From NCBI GenBank assembly GCA_947495035.1, contig CANLXI010000010.1, positions 1-64,000 of the forward strand: DNA of 64,000 bases, written 5' to 3'. The stretch comes from an uncultured Granulosicoccus sp. Its GTDB lineage: Bacteria; Pseudomonadota; Gammaproteobacteria; Granulosicoccales; Granulosicoccaceae. The first letter of the stretch is position 1. Each line of letters opens with the position of its first letter. This document shows positions 19,656 to 29,600 of this stretch, in pieces. Both the position numbers and the translations under genes were made by a program. The notes under the pieces are model-generated. The model saw only the letters and a program-made list of their open reading frames with translations. It searched no databases and had not been told where the DNA came from.

Positions 19656-20993
19656 TTAGTCCAGCGCATCGCCAACCACATTGGCGACGCGCTGACAGAT
19701 TTCCTGCACGTCATTGGCCACCTTTCCCTCGACCATGACTCGAACCAGCGGCTCGGTACCCGATGGCCGGAGCAACACTCGCCCATTACCATCCAGATCC
19801 TGCTCCGCCTGCCGGACTGCAGCCTGAATCACTTCGTTGTCATCCAGATTCACTTTCTTCGCCACGGGCACGTTGAGCAACACCTGCGGGTACAGCTTCA
19901 TGTCTGCACGCAGACCTTCGAGCGTCTCCCCTGTCGACCGCATGACGGCCAGTACCGCCAGAGCCGCCACGATGGCATCTCCCGTGGTAACCCGATCCAG
20001 ACAGATGATGTGTCCGGAGTTCTCGCCACCCAGCTCCCAACCACGCTCACGCAGCAGCTCCATGACATAGCGATCTCCCACACCGGCCCTGGCAAACGGG
20101 ATTCCCAGCGCATCAAACGCGTGCTCCAGCGCCAGATTGGTCATCAGCGTACCGACAACGCCGCCCTTGAGCGTACCTGCCTGGTGACGGGCCTTGGCCA
20201 GCACATACAGAATCTCGTCACCATCGACGATATCTCCACGATGATCCACCATGATGAGTCGGTCGCCATCACCATCCAGAGCGATACCGACATCCGCCCG
20301 CTCCAGCAGCACGTGAGCGCGCAGATTGTCAGGCGCAGTGGCGCCACACTCCTTGTTGATATTCATGCCATTGGGGTCAGCTCCTACCGCAATCACATCC
20401 GCACCAAGCTCATCGAAAACCTCACGCGCTATGTGATACGCCGCGCCATTGGCAGTATCGACCACGATTTTCATGCCGTCGAGACGCAACGAAGACGGGA
20501 AGGTGCTCTTGCAGAACTCGATATAGCGACCGGAGGCGTCCTCAACTCGTCGTGCACGCCCCAGATCCTTGGAGTCGACCGTGGTCATCTCTTCCTTCAT
20601 CATTGCCTCGATCTCGAGCTCCAGCTCGTCCGGCAATTTCGTTCCTTCCGTGGAGAAGAACTTCAGACCATTGTCGTAGAACGGATTGTGCGAGGCACTG
20701 ATCACGATACCGGCCGCGGCTCGGAATGTGCTGGTCAGATAGGCCACTGCCGGCGTTGGCATCGGACCAAGCATGCGACTGTTGATACCCGCCGATGCCA
20801 GGCCGGCTTCCAGCGCAGACTCGAAGAGATAGCCTGAAATTCGCGTGTCCTTGCCGATCAGAACCTCACGATTGCCTTTCGATGCCAGTACCTTGCCTGC
20901 TGCCCAGCCCAGCTTCATGACGGTCTGTGCTGTCATGGGGTATTGCCCGACACGGCCTCTAATGCCGTCGGTTCCAAAAAACTCTCTTGCCAT
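19656..20993 (-). CDS. glmM: Phosphoglucosamine mutase
   Basis: A 445-aa enzyme that converts glucosamine 6-phosphate to glucosamine 1-phosphate for peptidoglycan and LPS precursors. The start [13 protein letters not shown] is the family start; the frame is open 44 codons further upstream, but that stretch is not conserved. The phosphoserine is Ser101 in VISASHNPF, and the metal loop is DGDGDR near residue 240. It is preceded by folP with a 22-base gap, the normal ftsH-folP-glmM order. Confidence 0.97.
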   Translation of the reverse strand: MAREFFGTDGIRGRVGQYPMTAQTVMKLGWAAGKVLASKGNREVLIGKDTRISGYLFESALEAGLASAGINSRMLGPMPTPAVAYLTSTFRAAAGIVISASHNPFYDNGLKFFSTEGTKLPDELELEIEAMMKEEMTTVDSKDLGRARRVEDASGRYIEFCKSTFPSSLRLDGMKIVVDTANGAAYHIAREVFDELGADVIAVGADPNGMNINKECGATAPDNLRAHVLLERADVGIALDGDGDRLIMVDHRGDIVDGDEILYVLAKARHQAGTLKGGVVGTLMTNLALEHAFDALGIPFARAGVGDRYVMELLRERGWELGGENSGHIICLDRVTTGDAIVAALAVLAVMRSTGETLEGLRADMKLYPQVLLNVPVAKKVNLDDNEVIQAAVRQAEQDLDGNGRVLLRPSGTEPLVRVMVEGKVANDVQEICQRVANVVGDALD

Positions 20994-21015
20994 TGTCATC
21001 AGTCCTGTAGTCCAG

Positions 21016-21849
21016 CTATCGGCACTCTTGCACCGCCTGTAGTACTGCCAGCGCCTGTACGGTTGGTGCAACATCATGCACGCGTACGATAGACGCACCG
21101 CGCTCCACACAAAGCAACGCCGCACTCACGGATGCCGCCACCCTGTCCGTGGAATCGTCACCCAGAATCTGGGCAAACATGCGCTTCCTTGACAGACCGA
21201 CAAGCAATGGTGAATTGCCGCAAAACCCGGAAAGATGTTTGAGCAATTGCAGATTGTGAGCCAGCGTCTTGCCAAATCCGAAACCCGGATCCAGCAGAAT
21301 CTGGGAAGCGTCCATACCGGCATCGATACAAACCTGTCGGCGTTGTATCAGAAATTCTCCGACTTCGGATACCACATCTTCATAAACCGGCTCGCGCTGC
21401 ATGCTGCGAGGCTGTCCTTGCATATGCATCAGACATACCGGAAGCGCAGAATCCAATGCGACCTCCAGAGCACCTGGTTCACGCAGTGCCCTGACATCGT
21501 TGATCAAGCCCACACCGTGAGCCGCGCCTTCACGCATGACGGCTGCCTTGCTGGTGTCCAGCGAGATGATGGTGTCAAAGCGACTGTTGATACCTTCCAC
21601 AACGGGAAGCACCCGGTCCATTTCTTCCTGTTCGGACACATCCTCGGCACCCGGACGAGTCGATTCTCCACCGATATCGATGATATCCGCACCGGCCGCC
21701 AGCATCGCTTCCACTTGTTCCAGCGCCTTGCCCAGTTCGTCGAAGCGCCCACCGTCGGAAAAGGAATCGGGCGTGACATTGAGAATGCCCATGACTCGTG
21801 GCCTGTCCAGACTCAGCAAATGTCGGCCGCAGCGTAGGTCGGGTTGCAC
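21016..21849 (-). CDS. folP: Dihydropteroate synthase
   Basis: A 277-aa TIM-barrel enzyme of folate synthesis that joins p-aminobenzoate to the pterin diphosphate; it is the target of sulfonamides. The signatures [15 protein letters not shown] (about 20-34) and [11 protein letters not shown] (about 57-67) are intact, and GLSRKR lies in the C-terminal half. It lies between ftsH and glmM. Length is normal. Confidence 0.97.
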   Translation of the reverse strand: MQPDLRCGRHLLSLDRPRVMGILNVTPDSFSDGGRFDELGKALEQVEAMLAAGADIIDIGGESTRPGAEDVSEQEEMDRVLPVVEGINSRFDTIISLDTSKAAVMREGAAHGVGLINDVRALREPGALEVALDSALPVCLMHMQGQPRSMQREPVYEDVVSEVGEFLIQRRQVCIDAGMDASQILLDPGFGFGKTLAHNLQLLKHLSGFCGNSPLLVGLSRKRMFAQILGDDSTDRVAASVSAALLCVERGASIVRVHDVAPTVQALAVLQAVQECR

Positions 21850-21937
21850 TGTGAAGAAAATCCGAAAGGGGAACGAGAAAAAGGTCCGCCCGAATCAGGC
21901 AGACCCTTGAACAGTTTGCATCAGAGAAAAATCCTGT

Positions 21938-21963
21938 CCGGAACGGCAGCTACACCGTTCCGG
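21938..21963 (-). terminator. Hairpin downstream of ftsH
   Basis: A perfect 9-bp stem, ccggaacgg and ccgttccgg, with an 8-base loop begins 9 bases after the ftsH stop. On the minus strand it is followed, after a short gap, by a run of five T. It is probably a terminator or attenuator between ftsH and folP. Confidence 0.55.
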
Positions 21964-21971
21964 ATTCGATA

Positions 21972-23951
21972 TCAATGCAGACTCGGTGTCGGATCGGCCG
22001 CGTCGTCATCCGCAGACTTGTCATCTGCATCACCCGACTTTCCTTCCACCTTCTTGTCGGCCTTGTCATTGGATTCCGTTGCAGGCTTGCCGGAAACCGA
22101 CTTGCCACTGGAATCGTCGCCACCCCAGTCAGCTGGTGGTCCCGGCTCGCGGCGATCCATCAGACGATCGATCTGACCCAAGTCGATGGTTTCGTACTTC
22201 AGCAAGGCCTCCGACATGGCATGCAGAATATCCATGTTGTCCTTCAGAATCTTTTCCGCAGCCTGGTAGTTATCGTCGATCAGCTTGCGAATCTCGATAT
22301 CGATGCTCTGCACGGTTTCACCAGACATCGGGTTCTGCTTGGACGATGAACGACCCAGGAAGACTTCACCTTCCTCCTCACTGTAGGCCAACGGCCCCAA
22401 CTTGTCCGACAGCCCCCAGCGAGTGACCATATTGCGGGCAATTTCGGTGGCTCGCTCGATATCGTTAGAAGCGCCGGTGGTGACCATGTCTTCACCGAAA
22501 ATCAGCTCTTCCGCAATCCGCCCACCGTAGAGCGTGGCAATCTGGCTCTGCAACTTGCGCTTGCTGTGACTGTAGCGATCTTCCTCTGGCAGGAACATGG
22601 TGATACCCAGAGCCCGTCCTCGCGGAATGATGCTGACCTTGTACACGGGATCGTGCTCCGGTACCAATCGACCGACAATGGCGTGACCCGCCTCGTGGTA
22701 AGCCGTCAGTTTCTTTTCCTGATCGTTCATGACCATGGACTTGCGCTCGGCACCCATCATGATCTTGTCCTTGGCGCGCTCGAAATCACCCATGTCCACC
22801 TGACGCTCATCGGCACGGGCTGCAAACAGCGCGGCCTCATTGACCAGGTTGGCCAGGTCTGCACCGGAAAAACCGGGCGTGCCACGGGCAATCAGCTCAG
22901 GCCGTACGTCATCAGCCACCGGCACCTTGGCCATGTGAACTCGCAGAATCTGTTCGCGACCACGAACGTCGGGCAATGGCACCACGACCTGTCGGTCGAA
23001 ACGACCCGGACGCAACAGGGCAGGATCGAGTACATCCGGTCGGTTGGTCGCAGCAATGACAATGACACCTTCATTGCCTTCGAAGCCGTCCATTTCGACC
23101 AGCAACTGGTTGAGAGTCTGTTCACGCTCGTCATGACCACCACCCAGACCCGCGCCACGATGCCGACCGACCGCATCGATCTCATCAATGAAGATGATGC
23201 ACGGAGAATGCTTCTTGGCCTGCTCGAACATGTCGCGCACGCGACTGGCACCCACACCGACGAACATTTCGACAAAGTCGGAGCCCGAGATGGTGAAGAA
23301 AGGCACCTTGGCTTCGCCGGCAATGGCCTTGGCCAGCAGGGTCTTGCCCGTACCGGGAGAGCCGACCATGAGCACACCGCGCGGGATCTTGCCACCGAGT
23401 TTCTGGAACTTGCCCGGATCTCGCAGGAACTCCACCAGTTCCGACACTTCCGACTTCGCCTCCTCGACACCGGCAACATCCGCAAAGGTGACCTTGACCT
23501 GGTCTTCATTCAGCAGACGCGCCTTGCTCTTGCCGAATGACATGGCACCACGACCACCGCCGCCGCCTTGCATCTGGCGCATGAAGAAAACCCACAGACC
23601 TATGAGGAGTATGAACGGGAACCAGCTGATCAGTATGCTCAACAGCATGCTGGGGTTTTCCGGAGGCACACGCTCGAATTCGACATTGGCGCGGTTCAAT
23701 TCGCCGATCAGTGAGCTGTTGTCGGTTTCCGGGCTGTATGTGGTGAACGGCTGGCCGCCACTTCGCGTGCCGGTGATTTCCACACCATCGAACTTGACCT
23801 GATCCACCTGGCCACTGTTGACGCTCTGCAGGAAGTCCGAATACGCGATGGTATCCGTCGCCTGTCGCTGCCCGCCGAGGTTCTGAAAGACAGTCATCAG
23901 GATGACCGCTATCACTACCCACAGCAGAACGTTTTTCAATAGATCGCTCAA
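21972..23951 (-). CDS. ftsH: ATP-dependent zinc metalloprotease FtsH
   Basis: A 659-aa inner-membrane AAA+ protease that degrades misfolded membrane proteins and regulators. There are two N-terminal membrane helices (about 8-24 and 103-124) around a periplasmic domain. The AAA module has Walker A GSPGTGKT (197-204), and the zinc site is HEAGH near residue 420. The C-terminus after about 610 is a long polar tail rich in Asp, Lys and Ser. It lies downstream of rlmE, the usual order. Confidence 0.98.
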   Translation of the reverse strand: MSDLLKNVLLWVVIAVILMTVFQNLGGQRQATDTIAYSDFLQSVNSGQVDQVKFDGVEITGTRSGGQPFTTYSPETDNSSLIGELNRANVEFERVPPENPSMLLSILISWFPFILLIGLWVFFMRQMQGGGGGRGAMSFGKSKARLLNEDQVKVTFADVAGVEEAKSEVSELVEFLRDPGKFQKLGGKIPRGVLMVGSPGTGKTLLAKAIAGEAKVPFFTISGSDFVEMFVGVGASRVRDMFEQAKKHSPCIIFIDEIDAVGRHRGAGLGGGHDEREQTLNQLLVEMDGFEGNEGVIVIAATNRPDVLDPALLRPGRFDRQVVVPLPDVRGREQILRVHMAKVPVADDVRPELIARGTPGFSGADLANLVNEAALFAARADERQVDMGDFERAKDKIMMGAERKSMVMNDQEKKLTAYHEAGHAIVGRLVPEHDPVYKVSIIPRGRALGITMFLPEEDRYSHSKRKLQSQIATLYGGRIAEELIFGEDMVTTGASNDIERATEIARNMVTRWGLSDKLGPLAYSEEEGEVFLGRSSSKQNPMSGETVQSIDIEIRKLIDDNYQAAEKILKDNMDILHAMSEALLKYETIDLGQIDRLMDRREPGPPADWGGDDSSGKSVSGKPATESNDKADKKVEGKSGDADDKSADDDAADPTPSLH

Positions 23952-24015
23952 AGACTTACCTCGCAGTTCGGCGTCAGCCGCTTGTTCCGTTGACCACTGA
24001 ATGACGGTCTCGCCA

Positions 24016-24657
24016 TCATGATATCAATTTCCTTGCTACTACATAGACTTCACGACTGCGCGCGCGCGAGGCAGCCGGCTTGCGTACTTTTACGTTACGG
24101 AAACTATTTCGTACCTCTTTCATGTACGAATCGAAACCTTCACCCTGAAAGACCTTGACAACGAAGGCCCCTTCCGGTTGCAAAAATTCTCTGGCGGATT
24201 CCAGTGCCAGCTCCACGAGCCCCATGGCACGGGCCTGGTCAGACACACCTACTCCACTCAAGTTGGGAGCCATGTCAGACAAAACAAGGTCTGCCTTGCG
24301 ATTTCCCATGGCTTCACTGATGGCGTCGGCAGTTTCCTGCTCGGTGAAATCACCCAGCACGAAACTAACATCTGGTAATGAATCCATCTGTAAAATATCC
24401 GAGGCGACAATGACAGCCTGCCCACCGGCGCGCCGGGAAAGATATTGAGTCCAACCACCGGGCGCAGACCCCAGTTCCAGTATGACGGCGCCCGGTCTTA
24501 TCAGTTTGTCCTTTTCATCAAGCTCGATGAGCTTGTAAACTGCACGCGACCGGAACCCGTCGATCGCTGCCTGTTTGACGTACTGATCGCTGGCATGTTC
24601 CTGCAACCAGCGATTGCTGCTCTTGCTGTTTGCTCGACCCACGACACCCCAGCCCAT
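24016..24657 (-). CDS. rlmE: 23S rRNA 2'-O-methyltransferase RlmE
   Basis: About 213 aa, SAM-dependent, methylating U2552 of 23S rRNA. The conserved entry [15 protein letters not shown] comes first, then the SAM loop [14 protein letters not shown] and the catalytic region with SDMAPN; the K-D-K-E tetrad can be followed through the protein. The chosen ATG gives the normal family length. An upstream in-frame start (24723) would overlap the divergent yhbY promoter, and a GTG five codons in is an alternative. It lies upstream of ftsH. Confidence 0.94.
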   Translation of the reverse strand: MGWGVVGRANSKSSNRWLQEHASDQYVKQAAIDGFRSRAVYKLIELDEKDKLIRPGAVILELGSAPGGWTQYLSRRAGGQAVIVASDILQMDSLPDVSFVLGDFTEQETADAISEAMGNRKADLVLSDMAPNLSGVGVSDQARAMGLVELALESAREFLQPEGAFVVKVFQGEGFDSYMKEVRNSFRNVKVRKPAASRARSREVYVVARKLIS

Positions 24658-24737
24658 TAGAATGACCACCCCATGGCGGCCTGCAATCCGTGATTGTAGG
24701 GCGTTTATCGCCTTCCGCCACACAATCAGACCTTCAC

Positions 24738-25055
24738 ATGACTAAAAAACGCGAACTCGACAAGCCTACAGTGAAATATCTGCGCTCATTGGCACATGCT
24801 CTCAAGCCTGTCGTTCGTCTGGGCCAGCACGGCCTGACCGATGCAGTGACTCGCGAACTTGACGGTGCCCTGAGCCACCATGAGCTCGTCAAGGTGAAAC
24901 TGAGCGAATCCGGCAAGGAGGCCCGTCAGGAGCAGCTCGACAAACTGTGTGAATCGGTAGACGCGGTCAGTGTGCAACAGATCGGGCATACCGCTACGCT
25001 GTTCCGACGCAACCACAAGAAGCCCGTCATCGAATTGTCGCTGGCGAAACGCTAG
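24738..25055 (+). CDS. yhbY: YhbY family RNA-binding protein (CRM domain)
   Basis: A 105-aa small basic protein with one CRM domain that binds pre-50S ribosomes. Conserved features are YLRSLAHALKPVVRLGQHGLT (about 13-33, of which the G-x-x-G-type turn is central), a helix with VKVKLSE, and the C-terminal IGHTATLFRR. The start MTKKRELDK is chosen over an upstream Met in the rlmE leader. It is divergent from rlmE, the normal arrangement, and its end overlaps the end of the kinase gene by 4 bases (convergent). Confidence 0.93.
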   Translation: MTKKRELDKPTVKYLRSLAHALKPVVRLGQHGLTDAVTRELDGALSHHELVKVKLSESGKEARQEQLDKLCESVDAVSVQQIGHTATLFRRNHKKPVIELSLAKR

Positions 25056-26383
25056 CGACTGCGTGCCGGTAGAAAGACGGTAGCGCGCAGACCGCCCAGG
25101 CGAGTCGAGGCCGCCAGTTCCAGGCGCCCCTCATACATGTCCACGATATCCTTGACTATCGACAAGCCGAGGCCGTGACCTGAAACGGACTCATCCAGGC
25201 GTACGCCCCGCTGGGTCAGCCGTCCCAGCTCTTCCGCGGAGCACCCGGGGCCGTCATCCTCGACATCGATGAGAATGCCTCTGGCGCTCCGCAGATTGAC
25301 AACCACCACCGATCGGCTCCATTTCACCGCGTTGTCCAGCAGATTGCCTATCAGCTCCAGCATGTCCTGCCTATCGTGCACCAGCTCCACACCCGGTCCG
25401 ATGTTGTAGCGGACATCCACCGATTTTTCGGAATAAACCTGTTCCAGCAGACCTATCAGCGCCGGCAGTTCGGTGTCCAGGTCGAAGCGCTGCCCGACGG
25501 TGCCTCGCCCAGCCAGTCGGGCACGCTTGAGCTCGCTCTCGATCAGCTGCCGTATGGCTTCCGCGTTCTGTCCGATGACGTCACGCTCGTGTTTTTCGAC
25601 ACGGACCGACTCGGTCTCCCGCAGCAGCAGGTTCAGAGGACCCTTGAGCGAGTGTGCCAGATTGCCCACGGCGTTGCGCGACTGGCGCAATCGCTGGTCG
25701 TACCGCCTCAGCATCCGGTTGAATTCACGTACCAGCGGCAACACCTCAGCCGGGACATCCTCTGACAAGGCCACCGCCTTGCCATGCTCCAGGCGCTTCA
25801 TGTCGCGACGAATGGTGTCGAGCTTGTCCACGGAGCGCTTGACGATCAGGCGCTGAACCCCCAGCAATGCCAGCAGCAGCACCAGTGCAATCGCAGCAGA
25901 GAACCACTGGAACACCTGCAATTTGCTCTTGATGTCACTGACGTCCTCAGCAACGGCAATGGTGAATTCCAGTCCGTGACGCGAATACCCGCCGTACCAG
26001 AACAGCAACGGCTCCCCGGCAACACCCGTCCCACGCCTCAGCCGCTGCTCACCCGGGGCCAGCAGCGGCACCCGGAAGAACTGCTCCCAGGCAGACCGGG
26101 AAGACACTGTCCGATCAGCCGTCTGCACCACGAAATAGTGACCTGAGGCGGGTTTGCCGTAGGCTGGATCGAGCCGGTAATTGCCCAGCTGGATACCCGG
26201 TGTCAAAGGATCCTGAACCAGTACCGATTCGACACTGCCGGCCGAGGCTGCCAGCCGCTCGAAAACGAACCGTTCGGTCAACAACCTGCTGGCGAGCGTG
26301 GCACTCCACCAGAAAATGAACATGATGATGCACAGGCTGCTGACCAGCCCGATCTGCAGACTTCGTTCGAGAGAAGAATTCAA
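25052..26383 (-). CDS. PhoQ-like sensor histidine kinase
   Basis: A 443-aa membrane kinase. There are two membrane helices (about 12-33 and 160-177) around a periplasmic sensor domain of some 125 residues. HAMP follows, then the phospho-acceptor His244 in NLAHSLKGPL, the H-S-L-K pattern of PhoQ-type kinases rather than the more common H-E-L-K. The N box is NLLDNAVKWS and the G boxes are DDGPGC and GHGLGLSIV. It overlaps the upstream regulator by 4 bases (ATGA), so the two are co-translated. The signal (Mg2+, peptides or other) is not known. Confidence 0.9.
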   Translation of the reverse strand: MNSSLERSLQIGLVSSLCIIMFIFWWSATLASRLLTERFVFERLAASAGSVESVLVQDPLTPGIQLGNYRLDPAYGKPASGHYFVVQTADRTVSSRSAWEQFFRVPLLAPGEQRLRRGTGVAGEPLLFWYGGYSRHGLEFTIAVAEDVSDIKSKLQVFQWFSAAIALVLLLALLGVQRLIVKRSVDKLDTIRRDMKRLEHGKAVALSEDVPAEVLPLVREFNRMLRRYDQRLRQSRNAVGNLAHSLKGPLNLLLRETESVRVEKHERDVIGQNAEAIRQLIESELKRARLAGRGTVGQRFDLDTELPALIGLLEQVYSEKSVDVRYNIGPGVELVHDRQDMLELIGNLLDNAVKWSRSVVVVNLRSARGILIDVEDDGPGCSAEELGRLTQRGVRLDESVSGHGLGLSIVKDIVDMYEGRLELAASTRLGGLRATVFLPARSR

Positions 26384-27045
26384 ACGGATGGATCGTTGAA
26401 AATGTAGCCTTGGCCACGCTTTGTCAGAATCATCTGCGTACCGATCTTTTCACGAAGTCTTCGAATGTAGACCTCTATCAGATTGCTGTCCCGTTCAGAG
26501 TCCTGATCGTAGACATGCTCGGACAGATGCGTCTTGGAGAGAATGCGCCCGCTGTTGAGCATCATGTAACGCAACAGTCGGAATTCTGTCCCCGTAAGCT
26601 GATGTGTCACATCACCGACCTCGACCTGCTGCACGTCTTCGTCCAACCGCAGACAGCGCGTCTCGATCTTGTGCGAAGTACGTCCGTGTCGTCGGTAGAT
26701 CAGCGCTCGAATGCGGGCAATCAGTTCCTCGATATGGAATGGCTTGCCAAGATAGTCATCGGCTCCGGCCTTGAACCCGTCAACTCGCTCGTACCAGGCA
26801 TCTCGAGCAGTCAACACGATTACCGGTACGCGGTTGCCTGCGGTTCTCCAGGCCTCCAGCACCTCCATTCCGGGTTTCTGAGGCAGCCCCAGGTCGAGTA
26901 CCACGGCATCATAAGGCTCCGTATTGCCCAGATGCTCGGCATCAATGCCATTGTCTGCCACATCAACGGCAAAACCGGCGCGTACGAGGTCGCTGCGTAC
27001 ATAGGACACCAGTTCGGGATCGTCTTCGACAACAAGAAGCCGCAC
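26380..27045 (-). CDS. PhoP-like response regulator (OmpR family)
   Basis: About 221 aa. The receiver has the acidic pair in VVEDDPEL, phospho-acceptor Asp51 in VVLDLGLP, and Lys in GKPFHIEEL. The winged-helix domain has LTGTEFRLLRYMM and RGQGYIFND. The GTG start gives the normal family length; the frame is open 19 codons further upstream. The whole linker PFHIEELIARIRAL resembles PhoP. It is the partner of the overlapping kinase gene. Targets are unknown. Confidence 0.9.
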   Translation of the reverse strand: MRLLVVEDDPELVSYVRSDLVRAGFAVDVADNGIDAEHLGNTEPYDAVVLDLGLPQKPGMEVLEAWRTAGNRVPVIVLTARDAWYERVDGFKAGADDYLGKPFHIEELIARIRALIYRRHGRTSHKIETRCLRLDEDVQQVEVGDVTHQLTGTEFRLLRYMMLNSGRILSKTHLSEHVYDQDSERDSNLIEVYIRRLREKIGTQMILTKRGQGYIFNDPSV

Positions 27046-27312
27046 GATGGGTTTACTCAGCAGAATGCAAGTGAGACAAGTATAGCGTTGATACCGGGTC
27101 AACCCTTGACGGGTAAAGTCGGCACAAAATTGGCTTTTCTTTCACAAATCGTCCTTCTTGGGTCTGATTTCAACGATGATCGATAACTGTGACCAGCGAT
27201 GCAACCATAAAATTCCTCTGTTGGACCGGATGACACTGGTAATTCATCTCAGTTTCAGTAGGATATGGAAAGCGCGCGGGTAGCGTGCGCCAACACGAAA
27301 ACCTTCAGGAAG

Positions 27313-27723
27313 ATGGCCCGAAATCACAAGTTTTTCTTTGACAAAGACGGCAGCCCCAAAGCCCGAGGACCGGCAGCCGAGAAAATGCTGATGAGCTTTC
27401 TCGAGACAGATGTCCAGGGAAGTGATCACATATGCCGAGATCTCATGGATGATCTGACCGCCATAGAGGATGGATCGGATGATTCCCGCGAGTTCATCGG
27501 CAATGCGCATCAGGTGGTCATAGACACACAGGGTGTGACGCTGTCCCCCATTGACTCTGCGGACTCGGCGAGCAGCAGCCCATCCGCTGCAGACGCTGAC
27601 AAGGTTCCCGCCGGTGCCTATCACGTAGCCCTGAAACATTTCAGGGAGATTCTGGAGGATTGGGAGGCGTTCATCATGGATGATCAGGTAGACGACTCCA
27701 TCGTCGATGATGAGTACCTGTAG
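27313..27723 (+). CDS. Small acidic protein resembling UPF0231 (YacL-like)
   Basis: About 136 aa starting MARNHKFFFDKDG; an alternative start at 27265 adds 16 residues. The pattern of an N-terminal F-F-x-D-x-x-G strand, a helix with HICRDLMDDL, a middle strand QVVIDTQGVTL and a C-terminal helix FREILEDWEAFI fits the UPF0231 family of unknown function, but similarity is weak by eye. The Ser/Ala-rich linker (about 82-95) and very acidic C-terminus are notable. It is divergent from the PhoP-like gene, with about 270 bases between starts. Function is unknown. Confidence 0.6.
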   Translation: MARNHKFFFDKDGSPKARGPAAEKMLMSFLETDVQGSDHICRDLMDDLTAIEDGSDDSREFIGNAHQVVIDTQGVTLSPIDSADSASSSPSAADADKVPAGAYHVALKHFREILEDWEAFIMDDQVDDSIVDDEYL

Positions 27724-27829
27724 ACAGTCTTGCCCGCGGCATTGACACGTACTGTTACAGCGGGAATGTTCGATAGCTGACGGCTCGGCGGTTGGTGTTA
27801 CGCTTGTGTTACGCACACAGGACACGAAC

Positions 27830-28378
27830 ATGAGCAATCTTCTCGACGTACTCTTCGCCGACGAAAACAAGGCAGCCATGGATGAAGTTCAGAAGAACTT
27901 CAACCTGAGCGAACAGGAAACCCGGGCAGCCGTGGAAGAGCTGATTCCGGCGCTGTCGCGTGGTCTACAGAAGAACACTGAAGCCACACCGGGCATGGAT
28001 GAACTGCTCGAAGCCTTGCGTACCGGCAAACACGAGCGCTACATGGAGAAGCCCGGTACGCTCGGAGCGCCGGAAACCATCAAGGATGGCAACGACATAC
28101 TCGGGCATATCTTCGGTTCCAAGGAAGTCAGTCGTGAAGTTGCCACTCGAGCCTCGGGTAAATCCGGGCTGAGCAGCAGCCTGTTGAAGAAGATGCTGCC
28201 TGTGGTCGCTTCTCTGGCCATGGGCGCCTTGAGCAAGCAGGTGCTTGGCAGCAGCGGCCGCACGAAAACCACTCGCGCCGGCACGGGTGGCTTGCTGTCA
28301 TCGTTGCTGGACAGCGACAAGGACGGCTCGATCTGGGACGATGTGCTCGGAATGGCAGCACGCACCCTGCTGCGTTGA
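27830..28378 (+). CDS. DUF937 family protein
   Basis: A 182-aa cytosolic protein starting MSNLLDVLFADENK, with AGGA seven bases upstream. The N-terminal helix-rich part (VQKNFNLSEQETRAAVEELIP, about 21-41) and the C-terminal LLSSLLDSDKDGSIWDDVLGM (about 153-173) match the layout of DUF937/YidB-like proteins, which end in a 'D-x-D-x-D-G-S' segment. Function of the family is not settled. It is a single gene between two other small genes. Confidence 0.7.
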   Translation: MSNLLDVLFADENKAAMDEVQKNFNLSEQETRAAVEELIPALSRGLQKNTEATPGMDELLEALRTGKHERYMEKPGTLGAPETIKDGNDILGHIFGSKEVSREVATRASGKSGLSSSLLKKMLPVVASLAMGALSKQVLGSSGRTKTTRAGTGGLLSSLLDSDKDGSIWDDVLGMAARTLLR

Positions 28379-28557
28379 ACATTTCTGCGGCATTACCGCC
28401 GTGTAACTGCATTCGGCTCAAGGTCTTGCCGATCTGGTAATCCTGATGACACATTGTATTCACTGGAAAACGGTCTATAAATTCGCCATATTTCAGTGAA
28501 ATCGCTATCTGCCACCGAGGTGACCCCTTGCTGGCAGGAGCAACCAGGAGCCAAGAC

Positions 28558-28737
28558 TTGAAGAACAAACTGCAAAACGTAACCCGCAACCTGCACGACC
28601 TGTTGAAGACACTGCCAACGGTCAAGGCAAACTGCAGCGCCGAAGTGATCGATCGGCACCTGCAACTTATCGCCTATTTCCAGCGGCAGTATGATCAGTT
28701 GATACTGATTGAGCAGCCGTCTCCCACCGCTGGCTGA
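28558..28737 (+). CDS. Small hypothetical protein (59 aa)
   Basis: A TTG-start frame with AGGAG seven bases upstream, giving 59 aa (MKNKLQNVTRNLHDLLKTL at the N-terminus). It is predicted to be mostly helical, with a central single Cys and a hydrophobic LQLIAYFQRQYDQLILIE stretch. I do not recognise a family. The strong ribosome site and good amino-acid composition support expression. The stop lies a few bases before a Fur-like box, so it may share iron-related regulation only by position. Confidence 0.5.
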   Translation: MKNKLQNVTRNLHDLLKTLPTVKANCSAEVIDRHLQLIAYFQRQYDQLILIEQPSPTAG

Positions 28738-28744
28738 ATGCTAA

Positions 28745-28759
28745 TGATAATGGTTATCA
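28745..28759. promoter_or_regulatory. Fur-like box upstream of HiPIP
   Basis: tgataatggttatca matches the 7-1-7 Fur consensus (TGATAAT-N-ATTATCA) at 14 of the 15 positions when the centre base is free. It lies about 134 bases before the HiPIP start. It suggests iron-dependent control, by comparison with known Fur sites; binding is not shown. Confidence 0.6.
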
Positions 28760-28773
28760 GTTACAATAAGTAA

Positions 28774-28808
28774 TTGATTTTTATCAGTTAATCATTGATA
28801 AAAATCAC
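28774..28808. promoter_or_regulatory. Two FNR/Anr-like boxes, 21 bp apart
   Basis: ttgat-tttt-atcag (28774-28787) and ttgat-aaaa-atcac (28795-28808) each match TTGAT-N4-ATCAA with one mismatch. The two are offset by 21 bp, two helical turns. Together they also create an 11-bp inverted repeat, gatttttatca and tgataaaaatc. Control of the HiPIP gene by oxygen through an FNR-type factor is inferred. Confidence 0.6.
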
Positions 28809-28892
28809 GGGCTAGCGTCCAAGTCATCAAGCTGGTCGTATAGTATGTCGCTGTAGGACAAAGCTAAGATTTCGCCCAAGGTAAATAATCTG

Positions 28893-29195
28893 ATGACTGA
28901 TATCAAACGTCGTAAATTCGTATCCATGCTGGGTGCAAGCGCTGCGGTAATCCCTGTCAGTGCTCTGGTGGCCAGCCTGCCCAGCCGCGCTGACGATGCG
29001 CCGGTTGTAGATCCTGAATCCGCACAGGCTCAAGCCCTGCAGTACGTGTCGGAAACCGAGATACCGGAGCAGATGTGCTCGAACTGCACGCTCTACACCG
29101 GTGCTGAAGGTGAAGATAAAGGTCCCTGCCCATTGTTCCCTGGCAGTTCTGTCATGGCAGCCGGCTGGTGTAGCGCTTACGTCCCCAAGGCGTAA
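28893..29195 (+). CDS. High-potential iron-sulfur protein (HiPIP), Tat-exported
   Basis: A 100-aa periplasmic electron carrier. The N-terminus has a twin-arginine signal (IKRRKFVSMLG, Arg6-Arg7) with a hydrophobic core to about residue 30 and a cleavage region near SRADDA. The mature part has the four ligands Cys62, Cys65, Cys79 and Cys93 (MCSNC, GPCPLF, GWCSAY), the HiPIP spacing for one [4Fe-4S] cluster. It probably shuttles electrons to a terminal oxidase or reductase. The promoter region holds one Fur-like and two FNR-like sites; a terminator follows. Confidence 0.95.
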   Translation: MTDIKRRKFVSMLGASAAVIPVSALVASLPSRADDAPVVDPESAQAQALQYVSETEIPEQMCSNCTLYTGAEGEDKGPCPLFPGSSVMAAGWCSAYVPKA

Positions 29196-29600
29196 GCTTC
29201 CGTCCGTCGAGTTTCCCGCGCCTGCCTCTCACGAGGCAGGCGTTGTCGTCTTGATTGCCGGAATATCAGTGATCGAGACCATTCGGTGGCCATGAATGTC
29301 AGGCCATGAATTCCCCTCAGGCTGAATACCATCCCATTCCGATCGCCAAAGCGTCAGAAGCGGTTCATCACCGACGCAAGAGCGATCTGATGAACGCGAC
29401 CTGAACTCGCGGTGAATGGCGCAAATCGTCTCTGCCTGGCGGCACTGCCGGTCCATTTTCATGCCCGGAGTGACAACGCTGCAGATTAACGTCGGTACGC
29501 CGCTATAATCCTGTTGCAATGCAGCCAGGACAGCCGCCTGGCCCACGAATTCGGCTGTCTGCAGCCTGCCCGAACAACAGACCACTCCCGAGACCTGCCT
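29196..29600. other. Intergenic region between HiPIP and the DUF808 gene
   Basis: About 400 bases. The first part holds the HiPIP terminator (29219-29242). I see no convincing gene in the rest: the open frames on both strands are short, without family resemblance or a good ribosome site. It must contain the promoter of the downstream DUF808 gene. Confidence 0.6.
29219..29242 (+). terminator. Terminator after HiPIP
   Basis: A perfect 10-bp stem, cgcctgcctc and gaggcaggcg, with loop tcac, followed by a T-rich tail (ttgtcgtctt). It starts 23 bases after the HiPIP stop. Confidence 0.8.

Noticed and set aside
22566..23540. Long plus-strand frame (324 codons) opposite ftsH
   Set aside because: An antisense shadow of a highly conserved gene in a GC-biased frame; no ribosome site.
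29229..29585. 118-codon minus-strand frame between HiPIP and the DUF808 gene
   Set aside because: Composition is unlike real proteins here, it overlaps the HiPIP terminator, and no start signal is present.
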